NCBI GenBank assembly: GCA_035236585.1
Contig: CP141139.1
Span: 37,395,217-37,459,216, forward strand
DNA from: Warburgia ugandensis
Lineage: Eukaryota; Streptophyta; Magnoliopsida; Canellales; Canellaceae
Reading direction: 5' to 3'
Length of the DNA stretch: 64,000 nt
Positions 1 to 12,261 of the stretch are shown here, piece by piece (position 1 is the first letter of the stretch; each line of letters starts with the position of its first letter). Both the position numbers and the translations under genes were made by a program. The notes beneath the pieces were generated by a model, which was not told where the DNA came from, did not search any database, and saw nothing but the letters and a program-made list of their open reading frames with translations.

Positions 1-1100
1 ATAGATTATTTTGGCAAAAACAACACTGGTGAAATTTGTCTCAGTTTTAAAAGCAATGAAAATGAAATAATTAAGCAATACGAATTAGTCTAATTTAATG
101 ATATTTCCAATCATATTACTTAATCTAGGTATGGGATGAAATAGAATTTTCATGTCTCAGCTATTACGGGATAGGATGGGGACTGGAGAAATCTTGTCCC
201 ATACAGAAATAGCCGAGTCTCGACCCAAAGGTTTTTGTCCCATCTCATTTCAGGTGATCCGTGTTTGGGATAAGGAGTGTTCCAAGTAGCTTGCTATTTT
301 ATTTAAAAAATAAAGCTATACTACTTAAGAAATATGTAAATATAACTAAAAAGTAAGGAAAAATATCATTTAAGTAATATCCAAAATTTCATATAATTTC
401 ATGCAAATTGCACAAACTAAAGAAGAATTAAAAAGAGCTTTGTGTGACAAGAGAAGATGAAATACAACTCCCTGAGTTGTGACCAACTTAGTGACTAATT
501 TATGCAATGATTTAGCTTAATACTTATTTATTTTTCCCTCTTATTTTATGGTAGCTAGTATTTTGGAAAGACTATAAGTCATCACATATTAACGGATTTT
601 TTTTTTTTTTTAATGAAAAGCCCAATCAAACATTATTATCTGTTTTTTTTTTAACGCAGTCGGTGTACTAAATGAGTGTTAACCTTCTCCTCATGTGACC
701 CATAAAATTAAAAAGCAAGGATCGATCGTTATTTCTGACATTTAATATTTCTTTTTTCTCCTCCAAAAACAGACTCACATGCTGGGCATCCTCTGTGAAA
801 AGACCATTGTCTCTCCGTGGAGGCTCGTCTTTGTGAGAATACTAACAGTTTTGCTTTACCATATTGAAGAGTTCTACCCAGATGTCAGAAAAGGTGCTGA
901 CAGGGTGCAACCAAGATAGGTTTGCGTGACTGTTCATTATGTTCGGCTGTAACATACAAAAAATCATGCCCATCCCAGGCTTCTATATGCTAGTCTGTTA
1001 AGTACTCAAAAGCAATAAAAGTCCCAGCGAAAATCATCCATTGGCTGTAAAATTTGGTTGCTAGCCGATCTAAGGCAGAAGAAGATGATGAATGAATCTG
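1..1100. other. AT-rich stretch, no gene recognised
   Basis: No open frame with a recognisable domain was seen on either strand. The right-hand part (about 780-1100) may be the far 3' remainder of the decayed LRR gene that follows on the minus strand. Runs of T at about 599-611 and 642-651 are simple low-complexity sequence. Confidence 0.4.
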
Positions 1101-1690
1101 ATTGTCCAAAGAAGGGCACCAGGTTGGTAGCATGCTTTTCCGGCGTCCTTTCCAAGCGTCCGAGAGTCACTTTCCAGTATTGAAATACAGCAAGAAGCAG
1201 AGAGCTAAAATGGGCAGCTTGAAGAATCCCTTCTTCCTTGGCAGCTCTTTTTATGGTTTTCTGTTAGGCATTTTTCTTAGAGTAATTTTGAAACATAGGA
1301 AGGGTTAGCTGGTGTCCTTCGATATAGTCTAGACAAGTTCAATGCTTTTATGCCAACCGGATCTCCAATTTCAGGCTTTAGTGATGAATGATTTCGTGGT
1401 TTTAGTGATGAATGTATCATTCCGAATGATATATTATTGTAAGTATGGAGACTACCAAAAAAAAAAAAAAACCGCATGAAGGTTTCACTCCAGCGAGATT
1501 GTTGTAGGAAACATCCATTATACTTGTATTCCTTAGCTGACCCAATTGAATGGGAATAGCTCCACGCAAATGATTTTAAGTCAAGAGAAGAACCTTCAGA
1601 TCTCAGGTGACTCAACCCAGTCCGTGCTCTTATATCTAAGGTCTCGAAAGAGGTGAAGAGAAGTCTCTCCGGCGGAAAGCACAAAGGCCG
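1100..1690 (-). pseudogene. Remnant of an LRR receptor-like protein gene
   Basis: Read on the minus strand in shifting frames, the stretch gives pieces that fit the C-terminal leucine-rich repeats of plant LRR receptor-like proteins: a LETLDIR-like start of a repeat (about 1650), NHLRGAIPIQLGQLRN followed by IMDVSYNNLAG (about 1580-1490), NNISFG (about 1440), and EIGDPVGIKALNLS (about 1370-1325). In intact relatives these pieces occur in the same order. Moving between them requires frame changes, and a poly-T/A run near 1455-1471 sits where one frame breaks. No signal peptide, transmembrane segment or complete repeat block is left. Seen directly: the peptide pieces and frame breaks. Inferred: one decayed gene, since repeat-rich families can also leave unrelated fragments. 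Confidence 0.65.
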
Positions 1691-1699
1691 GCGAAGTGG

Positions 1700-3900
1700 T
1701 GTGCCCTATTCCTCACCTAAAATCGGACGTAAATGAATAAAAGAAAATAGTTTATTTATGTAAAACCCATCTAACATTGAATTTTGATCCAATGTACGAG
1801 ATGAGAAGGTTTACACCTCTGTGCACGAGGTGTACAGAAATCCCCTTCTCTCTCTACCATTATGTGCACCTGCATATGCACGTATGTGTTACATATGTAG
1901 AATAAAAAATCCTGAGACACAAACGTGTAACGCAATTGTCAAAATGTCTGTCCCACATCTCTAGTACTAGTCGAGATAAGACTTCTTTGTGTCATTTCCA
2001 TCTCGACTGTTATTTGGGCTGGGACATCCTTTCTCAAAATCCCAGATTCAGGATTAAAGTTTCGGATTTTTTGGAAGTAGCAAGACATTTACTCTCTACA
2101 AGTCATCGCAAGCCAGATTTCATCTCAAATCAACTCTCTCCATCTCAACCACACAACGAACGTATTACATACATGAGGTGACGAAAGTACATCTGAAACC
2201 CACTTGTTCATCTGGGGCATAAGTAAAAACCCTTGACAATTGGATGATTTTATTTTCTGATTTGTGGAGAGTTGTTGATGAAAGCGAAGCAACGACTTCT
2301 TTTCTTTAATTTCAAACCATACACTGAAAAGTGAAAACCAATCGGGGGCCTAAAATTGCTAACTGTCCAAGTTTAGGTGCATGGCTCGTCAAATAGAACC
2401 GCCTAGCACACCAAAGGTTTGATCTTTAAAACTACTTTCGTTTGCTTGTATTGAAGCAATAGGACTCGGTTGCTTCTCCGTCTCAATCATCCATTTGCCG
2501 ACCACTTATCAGAGGAATAATGAATTAAGTTTCCATTACTTTTGTGATCCAAATGGAGCACTATTAGCTAGTCGCGGGAGATAAAGATCTCTGTGTGTGT
2601 GAGTCATGTGCTCTGCCATACTTCCGCTGGTACCACAGATGAATAAATAAATTAGAGCACCATTCAAATTCATCTGCGGCAATAGCTAAAGCCTTGCAGC
2701 CTAGTGGCAGAAGGTGCCCCTCTGTCGATGGGTCATGGACTAAGGCTGCTTCCGGGTATTTGTTCTTCATGTATATACTCACCTTCTGACCCCAACGGTT
2801 CATGTTCTTTTTTCTCCCCCCATTTATTAGGACGGATAACTACCTAAAATCTTAATGGTTCGGTTCTGATTTGGTTAGAACTGGAAGGAGTTGGAGCTCA
2901 AGGGCGTGTGAAGAAGTCAACGCCCTAAATTTTTCGTGCACAAAAGATAATAATTATTTTAAAGACCCAAAATAAGTGGTTGCAATCAGCTAACTGTATT
3001 GATTTCTCTCGGGTTCCCAAATCAAGTACGCAACAAAAGACGAACAGCTATTTCCTAAAAAAAACCAATCCCTGTTTGCAGAAAATGGGCAAGATTTCTT
3101 CACACCCCTGGAAAGTAGCGGGACATATCGGACCATTACAGCCCTACTCAAAGAATCTCAAGCAACGGCATAGATTATCCAACCGCATCAGATTTGACAG
3201 GGACTTAAAGGTTGTGGAACCACTAGTAAACTTGTACGTTTTGGTCGTTGGCCACCGTCAAGTTAAACACAAAATCTATGGGGTTTGGAAAGAACAAGAC
3301 ACGTGCGACTCTTTTACAGCCAATTTGACCACACGTATCACAGCTTGGCAACCTTTCAGAGGGAACAAGAGAATAGAAATGAGAAGGAATTGCCGTGTTG
3401 GGGGCAAGAATATCAGCCGCAACAGCAGCATCTGCACCGTCCACGGCACATAACTTCCAACAACTATAAGACGAGAAAGTGGGCAGAAACCCTCATTCTC
3501 TCTCACCAGAACCTTTGTCCTGTCTCTTCCTCACTCATCATTCCTTCCCTCCAAAACTACAAAAGAAGAAAAGAAGGGAGAGAAAATGACATTCTCCAAA
3601 GCCAGCATATCTCCAATGCAAAAGACTAGAGACAAAGGGACAAAGGTATCATCCTACCCATTTATTTCCCTCCTAACACACTTCCAAAGGCTAGCCACCA
3701 TCTTTCCTCGGACTCTCTCGCCAACTTCTTCCTCCCAAAAGTTCATTTACCCCTTCCTCCTCACATCCACCAACCCAACTCCATAGATAACCACACACCA
3801 TTTTCTTCTTGGACTTAGCACACATTCTGCCGATTCTCCTCTCTTTTAGATCATCTTCTATGAATCAAACGACCACAACTACTATAAGTCAAACCAAGGG
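1700..3900. other. Intergenic region without a supported gene
   Basis: Several short open frames occur on both strands but none shows a known domain, and they overlap each other. A minus-strand stretch at about 2600-2730 reads weakly like another LRR piece, in line with the LRR remnant to its left, but is too degraded to call. The right end (about 3840-3997) is taken as the promoter and 5' leader of the small gene that follows. Confidence 0.4.
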
Positions 3901-3914
3901 GACAAACCCATCTC

Positions 3915-3922
3915 CTATATAA
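3915..3922 (+). promoter_or_regulatory. TATA box of the small gene at 3998
   Basis: The sequence CTATATAA lies 76 bases before the ATG at 3998. With a start of transcription about 30 bases downstream it would leave a 5' leader of about 45-50 bases. The position and sequence are typical for a plant core promoter; transcription itself is inferred. Confidence 0.55.
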
Positions 3923-3997
3923 CAAACAGACGACCACCCTCCTATACTTGAAAATACACTATCAATCTCAACTGCTTTCAAGTTTTTGCTCTTCCAA

Positions 3998-4375
3998 ATG
4001 GGCAGGCAAACTGCTGACCCTGCCATGATCCACTCCTCCATTGCTCTACTGCAAGAGAGATTCAGACAGTTGCAGAGAGTAAAGGAAATGAGAGAAGATA
4101 GGAAGCTGATCAGACTGTTTTCTCAGGCCGAACAGGCGAGCTCACCTACTCACTGCAAGCCATCCACGCTGTTCTTCTGTCCTGATTTGATCCTTCCTTC
4201 CAGGCCTCCCCACAGTTATTCTCTCTCCCTTCAATCCAGATCAAATGGCAAGTTCACTGACTATCAGGATATTGAGTTGCCACTGTTGATGAATTTGTGG
4301 CCTGATAAACCTGTGACTCTTGCTTCAAAGAACAATTTTGATGATACAGATGTTGATACTTCTCTTCATCTCTAG
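3998..4375 (+). CDS. Small conserved plant protein of unknown function (125 aa)
   Basis: This is the only frame in the window that looks like an intact ordinary gene: ATG at 3998, TAG at 4373-4375, single exon. The start at 3998 is chosen because the open frame has no ATG further upstream. The protein begins MGRQTADPAMIHSSIALLQ and continues into a basic, amphipathic segment (residues about 13-45, LLQERFRQLQRVKEMREDR) that would form a helix or short coiled coil. A Ser/Pro-rich middle follows, then an acidic tail ending DVDTSLHL. No signal peptide or membrane segment is seen. From memory, plants have small single-exon proteins with the same N-terminal helix, but I cannot name a function. A TATA box precedes it, and the 3' end points towards the end of the minus-strand CNNM-like pseudogene about 90 bp away. 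It could be a young or lineage-specific copy; expression data would decide. Confidence 0.75.
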   Translation: MGRQTADPAMIHSSIALLQERFRQLQRVKEMREDRKLIRLFSQAEQASSPTHCKPSTLFFCPDLILPSRPPHSYSLSLQSRSNGKFTDYQDIELPLLMNLWPDKPVTLASKNNFDDTDVDTSLHL

Positions 4376-4468
4376 AAAAGCCTAAATGCCTGTTGGGCAT
4401 TCTGGTTTTCTTTTACTTTTTGTTCTCCGTGTAGTAAAAATAATGGAAAGAGCACGAGGTTATTGTAA

Positions 4469-4679
4469 CTAATGTCTACTGTTACCATCATGATCATCTG
4501 CAAGATCGGGAATCACATAGCCACCAGAAAACTCATCCTCTGATTTCATAATAATCAGACCTGTCAGAGTTGATTTTAGGAACCAAAAATTTTACTGCCT
4601 TAGTATCCAATTTCACCTCACCTTCATTTACACATTCGCATCGAATTGCACTGACCTTTCTTGCATTCCCTGTCAATAT
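4469..4679 (-). pseudogene. CNNM-like pseudogene last exon
   Basis: After acceptor GTGCAG it reads ILTGNARKVSAIRCECVNEG and, further on, VKFLVPKI, as in the last exon of the family. Near 4535 the frame must change to read MKSEDEFSGGYVIPDLADDH and reach TAG at 4469-4471. It is split from the previous exon by about 5.4 kb, enlarged by a solo LTR. Confidence 0.85.
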
Positions 4680-4735
4680 CTGCACATGATAAAATACAGT
4701 TAGATGCACAATAAACAAAAGACCTGATGCCAAAG

Positions 4736-7687
4736 TGTAATATCCTTAATTTTAAAGATAAAAATAGGAAATTATTAAATAAATTAAAATAAAAATTTAT
4801 GGATGAAATTTTTTTCTTGAAAACATAATAATTTGAAAGTGCTCGTCGATACGAGTCCAACGCCACCAAGAACGCGAAAAACGGAGCTCAAACGAGGGAG
4901 TTATGAGCCGTCAAAGTAGTAAGGGCAAATTGGTCTTTTGACAGAAACGTGTTACACAGGGGTCCAAATTGATAACGGCACCCTCGCACTACACACGTCT
5001 CTACCGATCCGGCGAAATCGCCGGAGAGACGTGGGAAGAGACGTTTGGGGAAGAGTTTCTTCCACTAAGACTCTAAAACCACTATATCTATGCTCTGCAA
5101 GGCCAAAACGCTCCACTTTGAGCGTTTTCCCTGAATGCTACGCAAAACCCTAGCCCTGCTAAAACTTAGATTTTCCGGCGAGTGGAGCCCCGGCAACACG
5201 AGCAACTCCGGCCAGGTGCAAGGTAAGCCTCAAAACCTATGTTTTTCGTATTTATTAAATAGAAAAAAAACAATTAGGAAAACGTTTAAAAATTAGGAAA
5301 AAAATCAGATTTTTGGGGGCTTTGTGCACGCTACGGATCAAACCTTATCCGTTTGAAAATCGCACCGTCCAAATAGTGCACAAGAGACCCAAGAGCATAC
5401 CCTTTAAATTTGGGAGTGATCCAACGGTGGAATTCTCCAAAAAACTCAAAAACCAGTACCTAGGGATGTTTTTAGGAACTTGGGAAAAATCGTTTAAAAA
5501 CCATGGGTTTTGGAAAAATTAGTGCAAAAGGAGGGCATAAATGGATTCTAGAGAGAATTCTGAAGAAAATGGCGCAAAAATCACGCAAAGCGGGCTTCAG
5601 TAGCTCGCCGGGCGGCCCGGAATCCTGGTCGTCTTCTCCGGCATCGTCAACGGCGTCGGCGCTTGGCCGCGGCCGCCCAGCCAGGGCGCACTTGGTGACG
5701 CCCGGGGGGCGGCGTCATACGACGTCGTCGTCGCACGCGTGCGCGCGCGCGGGACGGCCTCGGTTGGGCGCCATCGCGGTGGGGCCAGAGACGCGGCGCG
5801 TCCTGGCGACCGTGACACACGCGCGCGTCCCGTACAACGTCTGCGTCGGCGTGCGTCTTCGTGCGCCCGTGTACGTCGGTGTAAACCGGCAGAAAAGGGT
5901 GCCGCCGGTTTAAACCACCTTATGGTGGTCCGGCAGGCCCCATTTTAGTGTAGTTTTCACTAAAACTTGATTTTTGGGAGCTAGAGAGGTCCAAATCACG
6001 ATCCGGAAGAGGCGTTGTGACCGTATTGACGACGCGGACCTAGTTTTAACTTAAAAACTTAGAAATGACCACTTTTTATTTAGAAAAATTTTAAAATAGT
6101 GATGTGACATGTACAGGTGCACTTGAATATACCAATTAAAGGGAGTTATTAGCAACCTAGTGATCTCACACTAGGGTAGGTGACGACAACTAATGTTTTG
6201 CCTTGATTTTAAACCATGTTTAAACAATAGCATCATGTGTGATTGTGTTTTAAATTGCGATTTTTATTTCTGTGGATTTCATGCGACATTGCGTACAGGA
6301 TGGTTATTCCAAATTGAATTCTTTTACTGAATAAACTTATTTAAAATGCTTTTACAAGCATGATGTTAATTAGTTATGCTTAATTAGAGATTTAATTCTT
6401 ATTATATATATAGAAAATGCATGGATTTACATGGAAATGAGTATAGAGGCTTGGTAATTTAGTCCTTTTTATAAAGCAACCCAGGGATGAGGGGCATGTC
6501 TTGGGGATTTCAAGCTATAAGTGCTCTTGAGTTTTAGCATATACATATGATTTCCGTGTTTTATATTTCATGGCGGGTGCTCTCGCCGGTTGGCGTCATC
6601 TTGGGAGGGATAGGGCGAAGCCACCCACGCTTCCGAGATTATGATGTGATGAGTTTGTGATATGATAGACACTGCCCATAGATGGCATTCGGTAGGGTTT
6701 GGTAACATGGATAGTCCACACTACCGGTCGAGCCTTTCCATGGGGACGGACGTTAAGTCTCCCGTTATGGTGTCGACGGAGAGCGGCGGTGGTTGATACC
6801 CATGGAGGGTTGCCACCTTTGACATGATGGCCCATATTCTTGTTATGTGTGTATGTATGATGAGCATGGTTATAGATGGTATGCCTGGGTGTGACGACAC
6901 TCAGAGGTAGACTATGTGTACTCCTGATCAGGGATGTTCGTGCGATGTGGTGGGACCCATTACCTTAGGGTGCCCTTATTCTTGTTGTATGCTCCATTTT
7001 ATTGATTCATGTCATGTTTTAACTCTATGATTGCATGTTTTAGCATATGGAATAAATTGGCATTTATTTGAACATGGCATTATGATATCACTATTTCCAT
7101 AAATGTTAGACTTTTCAACAATCGTTCATTATTTCTTCATTTATTACATTAATTGTCTATGTACCTACACAAGCGATAGCTTCTTTGAGGCATTGCTTTG
7201 TTTTGCAATGCCTTAGATCTCGAGCGACACCGGGAAAGGAAAAGCGGTTGATAAACCTTGAGAGGCTGTGAAGACTAGTTTCCTATAGTTTTAGACAGTG
7301 ATGTGAGTCATTAAACGGGATTATCATTTGGATTTTTATTATGGTACATATTTTATATTGGGATGTGATTTAGATCTTTGGACATATGTTGGACATTTAT
7401 ATGGGATGTTATGATGGATAGACCCTGGGCCATATTATTACTGTCTTTTGAACGTTTATTTGATTTAAAATAAAGGCGCCTATTTATTTGATGTTGATTT
7501 ATACGCGGATTATTTATTTATGTTTAAATTACGTGTACGTCATTTTGAGAAAGGAAAAATTAACACCCGGAGTTTTAAGATAGGTTTAGTAAAATGTTAA
7601 ATAAATCTTTTCTCATGGGATCCCAAATGCTCTTATTTAAATTGTCAAAAAAAAAAAAAAAAAATCTTAAAAATCCGGGGTGTTACA
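4736..7687 (+). mobile_element. Solo LTR (about 2.95 kb) in last intron of the pseudogene
   Basis: The element begins TGTAATATCC and ends GGGGTGTTACA, and is flanked by an exact 5-bp target duplication CAAAG (4731-4735 and 7688-7692). No gag or pol coding and no second LTR is present, so it is a solo LTR. Its ends are imperfect inverted repeats over about 20 bp. A TATA-like ACTATATC at about 5077, a GC-rich block at 5590-5920 and a stem-loop at 7186-7216 lie inside. Length, 5-bp duplication and TGTAACACCCC-type ends suggest a Ty3/gypsy (possibly Tekay/Del) LTR; the lineage is inferred. Confidence 0.85.
7186..7216 (+). other. LTR stem-loop, copy 1
   Basis: Arms GAGGCATTG and CAATGCCTT around a short T-rich loop, preceded by the small hairpin AAGC-gat-AGCTT at about 7171-7182 and by the box CCTACACAAGC. 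The same arrangement recurs in other LTRs of the window. Confidence 0.7.
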
Positions 7688-7692
7688 CAAAG

Positions 7693-10129
7693 TGAACATG
7701 AAAACAACCAAAGTTGAACACAACAATATAAATCAACCATAGGCAGACGGTTTCAACTTTGAACTTGAATACGTAATACAGAAAAGGGAAATTATATTCC
7801 CACCCCTTGCATTTACCTTACTCCCGCACCTACTGGATTTTTGGAGCATATAAAGTTGCTTTTATGATTTTCTACCATTAAAATCAACGTTTTATGGCTA
7901 ATACCCACAAAACCAATAAGGGCTGGGAGTAATGTGAATGCAAGATGTGGGAATATCATTTACCCTAGAGAAAAAAGGTTAACGCAAAATAAGTCAACCA
8001 CGTCATTGGGAGTCTGCTGATGGATTTGTTACACACAAATGACAAAATGCTACTCTTAGATGTTACAACTTTTGAACAACCAATTCAAGCATTCAAGAAC
8101 AATCGCGTGTTCTGAGAATCACTTAATAGAAACACCTATGGAAGACACATCTAGCATAAGATATTAGCAATCAATTCATTGACAAATATGAGGCCAAAAG
8201 ATGTCCTCCAACAACTAATTTTTGCAGGGGAACTGGGATTTATAAAGTTATTAGAGAGGTCAGTTAGTACTTCTCTAAATTCCACATGTAAAAAAATTGC
8301 CTTCTCCTTTGTAGGAGGCTGAAGAAGCTACATATTTCTCCTATATGCTTGGTTTAGAAGTTCTTCCTAACTAATAAACTACATTAATAAAAAAGAAAAA
8401 AAAGGTCTTGGTTTACAAATCTTGCACCAACACTAGATCCAAGTGCATATATCTGCACAGCAGAAACTGGAACATGAATATACCTAATACCTTTGTGGAA
8501 TAATGGCCCTTAATCTTGCTAGGTTTGCTCAATTTCTTCCTTCATTGCTTTGAGGATGCTAACTGCAGTAAAATACACCAATTTGAAAATAAGTATAGCA
8601 AGGAGAGGCATGAGATAGGGAGGTATTTGGTTGGTGATATGCAGTAATGATTCTCCGACAGAGCAATATAAGTGTATTCTAAGTACTCACTTCGTTGGCA
8701 TGTATACCTTGTCTTCTCTCTTAGACAATCCCTTTCTGTCTTTTCGTGTTCCAACTCCATTATCACAAGTATATTTCATCTTTTTCATAATGGATATGTA
8801 GCTAGCTAGAAATGTGCATATGAAAATAACCAAAATTTATTATTAAGTTCGTTTCCTATAGAGTTTTCAAATATATAAAGTTTCTAAATCTAGTGGTTCA
8901 AATATAGGCTAGTGACTACCTAAATAGTTACCCCGAAAGAGTATCACTAAAACTAGGGGATGCTTCAGAAAGAAAGCTCGAAACTGTATCGAGTCAGCAC
9001 CGAAGCCAATATGGTGGCAAGAATCTTGTACTGAGAGAAGCAACTATAGTAGATTCCTTAGAATGTACATGCAGAAAATATCAGAGACACCACCAATTCT
9101 TTTAAAGAAAATAAAGAATAACTGAATACTCACAACAGCAAAACTGAGATCTGGAATTTAATTCCACAGAGAAGCTAAAAGTGGTAATCAACATGAAAAA
9201 ATAAAACAAGTTTTTTTAATTCAATTAAAGGAAACAAATAACTAACTGAATAATCTCAAAAGCAAAATCGAGAATATGGAACTTAATTCCACAGAGAAGT
9301 AAGCTAAAATTGGTAATCACAAGCTAAACTAAACAAGATCCTAAACAGTTCAAGATCTTATTGGTTTTCCAACACTTGCAGGTCTGGCTGAAGACACATG
9401 AAGTTCCACATAATCATTGAAGAGGATAGACATGGGAAGAGCTTCTTACATTTTTCATGCACTTATAAAGACGTTTGAGTAAGTTCTTTCAGAGTTTTGG
9501 ATTTGCAAAAGAATACAAGAAACTTAGCATATACGCATGCACAACTTCATAAATGTGTTATGTATTATTTTCTTCTTTTTTCAAAGAAACAACAGCTGAG
9601 TGACTCTGAGACCATAGACCAGGAATGATTAGTGACACGAAGCAATAGATGCTTTCTAGGATGATCAAGTCATGATATCACTCATATTGTAAGCCCCCAG
9701 TGGTCACTGGTCTTATATCCAGGAAGTGTATGATTTGGAACTTCCCAAGGTCCAGAAAGTCATTAGAGCTAACCAATCCAGATCACAGTGCCCAGTGAAC
9801 TATGCAAGACCGGAGTGTAGGACTGTCATCACCAAACCATTAGGATGATCTCCTCTTTAAATTTTTATCACAACAGTATAGAGATTTCCCATCCTTGAAC
9901 AGGACAAGTCCATCACTTCAAGCAAGATGCATGAGAGAAAAAGGTTTATTCTTAATAACATTCATATAGGTTCCAAACATAGAGCAAAGTTGTAAGGCTT
10001 TGAATCACAAAGGAATTTACAATTTCAAACCATTTCAACACCTAGGCCTCTGAAAATTCTATTACTAGGGCATATAATCAAAAGCAACAAAGATGATGTC
10101 CTGTTTAAAGGTAACACAGCAATGTATAC
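7693..10129. other. Intron sequence of the pseudogene, no further element recognised
   Basis: AT-rich sequence between the solo LTR and the exon at 10130. Two related A-rich stretches (about 9110-9190 and 9230-9330, each with an AATTCCACAGAGAAG core) point to a local duplication. No coding frame was supported. Confidence 0.4.
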
Positions 10130-10304
10130 CTCTAGCTTAAAGACCTGATGCTTTTCCTTCTGATCTTTGGGATCAGATTCTTCATTATACTCATTATTGT
10201 CTTTGCAGTTCGCACTTTCAAGTACCACTTTGATACTTTCACCAGTCCTAGGAATATATCCAAAAGACTCACAGATGAAACCCGATAGTCTCATACTGAT
10301 GAAC
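10130..10304 (-). pseudogene. CNNM-like pseudogene exon, CorC/HlyC-type C-terminal domain
   Basis: Begins VHQYET after TTGCAG, then a 2-base loss shifts the frame into SGFICESFGYIPRTGES, IKVVLES and DPKDQKEKHQVFKLE, ending at donor GTATAC. SGFICESFGYIPRTGE is the hallmark of the transporter-associated C-terminal domain of CorC proteins. Confidence 0.88.
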
Positions 10305-10799
10305 CTGCAACAGACACCAAAAGAAAATGATAATTATGTGAATGTCAAATTTGCTCTCCACAACTTTGCCTGCTATTTATAGTCATTGGCAATGAAGAGG
10401 AAAAGCAACATTCAGACTTGTGAAACTGTTATAATTAACCATTTAAAAAGAAGGTATTCATAGTAATTACAAGCAGAACCATTAAAACCATTGATCAGAA
10501 TCAATCATAGCTACAACCTCCCATTGGGATAAAAGTTCTGATTGTGTAAGGTAAAAAATGATGCAGTGGATATAAACGTGGTAAACATCAAGACATCACC
10601 CAAGATATGATGGAACATATTAAATGTTTTGTGATGTCAGAGATGGAATCTTGATACAAGTATATATGTATGAGAACAGAATGGACCTGATGTTTTTGTC
10701 AGATTGAACATTTCTCTTTTGTGAATGGTAATCCTGCCATTACCCAAAACACCAAAAATAAAATCACAGACGAAAATAAACAAACAAAAATCAGACTTG

Positions 10800-10870
10800 T
10801 AACTCCAGCTTGCTTGCTCCTCTCCACTCAAATGCTGGTGTTGCATATCTACGCATATCTACTCACTGCT
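10800..10870 (-). pseudogene. Degenerate CNNM-like exon
   Basis: A weak, gapped match to the family segment EGIYDVDANTSIDQLSEE: minus-strand bases encode pieces like VD, NTSI and LSGEE only if several small insertions or deletions are allowed. It lies in the right place between its neighbours. Without them I would not call it. Confidence 0.45.
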
Positions 10871-11013
10871 ATTTTGCAGTGAATTCTGGTCGACATTGAA
10901 TTAAATTGCAGGTTTTCTACTAGGTGAAAAAATCTAGTGCGCGCTCACGGCGGAGAGGTCACAAAATGAAGAGTAAGCCAGATGGACAGAGAAAATGAAA
11001 TTGCCTTAGCAAA

Positions 11014-11195
11014 AAAAAGGGCAGCCCTGGTGCATGAAGCTCCCGCCTATGCGAGTCTGGATAAGGGGTGGACCACAAGGGTCTCTAGTACGTAGCATTA
11101 TCTTTGAATTTGTGCAAGAGGTTGTTTCCATACCTTAAACCCGTGACCTCAAGGTCACACGATGACAACTTTACCGTTGTGCCAAGACTCTCCTT
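11014..11195 (-). mobile_element. Au-type SINE in pseudogene intron
   Basis: Reverse complement runs from a GGAGAGTCTTGGCACAACGG head (A-box region) through a tRNA-like B-box region to a tail ending GGGCTGCCC and T's (A's on the plus strand). It is the arrangement of the plant Au SINE. A near-perfect target duplication flanks it: TTGCCTTAGCAAA at 11001 and TTGCCTCAGCAAA at 11200. Confidence 0.85.
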
Positions 11196-11277
11196 CATTT
11201 TGCCTCAGCAAATACAGAAAATAAAAGAAGACAAAGGTAAAAAGAAGAGGAAGACTGTGAGTGATCATGATTCTTGA

Positions 11278-11345
11278 ATATTTAGCCTAGTTGGCACGGT
11301 GTGCCATTCCCCTAACCACAAGGTTCCACATGCAAGGCCTCTCAC
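11278..11345 (+). mobile_element. Possible second SINE head (tRNA-like)
   Basis: The stretch TAGCCTAGTTGGCACGG followed about 40 bases later by AGGTTCCACATGC resembles the A and B boxes of a tRNA-derived SINE. No clear tail or target duplication was found, so this is only a candidate. Confidence 0.3.
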
Positions 11346-12196
11346 CTCCAAAATTTTGGAAACAAGAATGTCACGAGGTAAAGTAACTTGCACAAATTCA
11401 TTTTATGGAGATTTTGTCTATTGTGCTATTAACATTGGAGGTTAGTAGTGAAAAAATACATATTATAAACTAAAAAATAATTCCTCGTGCAAGTAGCTTG
11501 CAGCAGATTGAATGGAAAAATGATCGGATGCTTCAAAACCAAATCCAACTAATAGTATCCTTGCAACCATGAATAATTTCATCTATTAATCGATTTTCAT
11601 AAATATAATTACTTTGTCATTCTCTACATTATTAATAGATCTCCTTGCTGATGCCTGCATGATGACCTCGAGCAAGCTGTTATGTGCAGTAACGTTTAGA
11701 TCAAACAACACGCACAGAGAACACAAGAATTTACGTTGTTCGGCCTAGTCTAGCCTACGTCCATGAGAGGAGGGGGACCAATCCACTATAGAGGAAGCAT
11801 GTACAATCGATGCCTTAGCTCTGTCTCTGAATTCTATTTATAAAGATCAGAGGAAGGCAAGATGTATACAAATTCTATCTCATAAACTTGACAGATAATC
11901 CTTATTTTCTAATCCTTGTCTGATTAGGAATCCTAATCAGATCAGATTATCTTCTTCTAATAGACTTCTTTTCTTGGCAGGAGTCTTCGGGTCAATTTAT
12001 GGGAATGGACATTATCACAAGCTGCTCTAGCAAAAAATATTCAAGAACTCGTATAAGTGGAATCATCATTCACTCTAGAGATACTTATAAATGTGTGTTA
12101 CTGATGAAAGGACTCACTAAGAAGATCAATGAAGTTGGGAACAGAAGACCAATGAACAAAAGATGTAAAACGAAAGGACCAGAAAAGATTATTTAC

Positions 12197-12261
12197 CTTT
12201 GAATCATTTCATCAAAAATTTCCCCGACATTTTCTTCAACAACATCTTCGAAAGTCACTAT
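12197..12261 (-). pseudogene. CNNM-like pseudogene exon with 1-base deletion
   Basis: Starts IVTFEDVVEENVGEIFDE. Relatives continue with NDSK over 66 coding bases; here the exon is 65 bases because one A is lost from an A run near 12208, which shifts the frame just before the donor GTAAAT. Confidence 0.82.
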
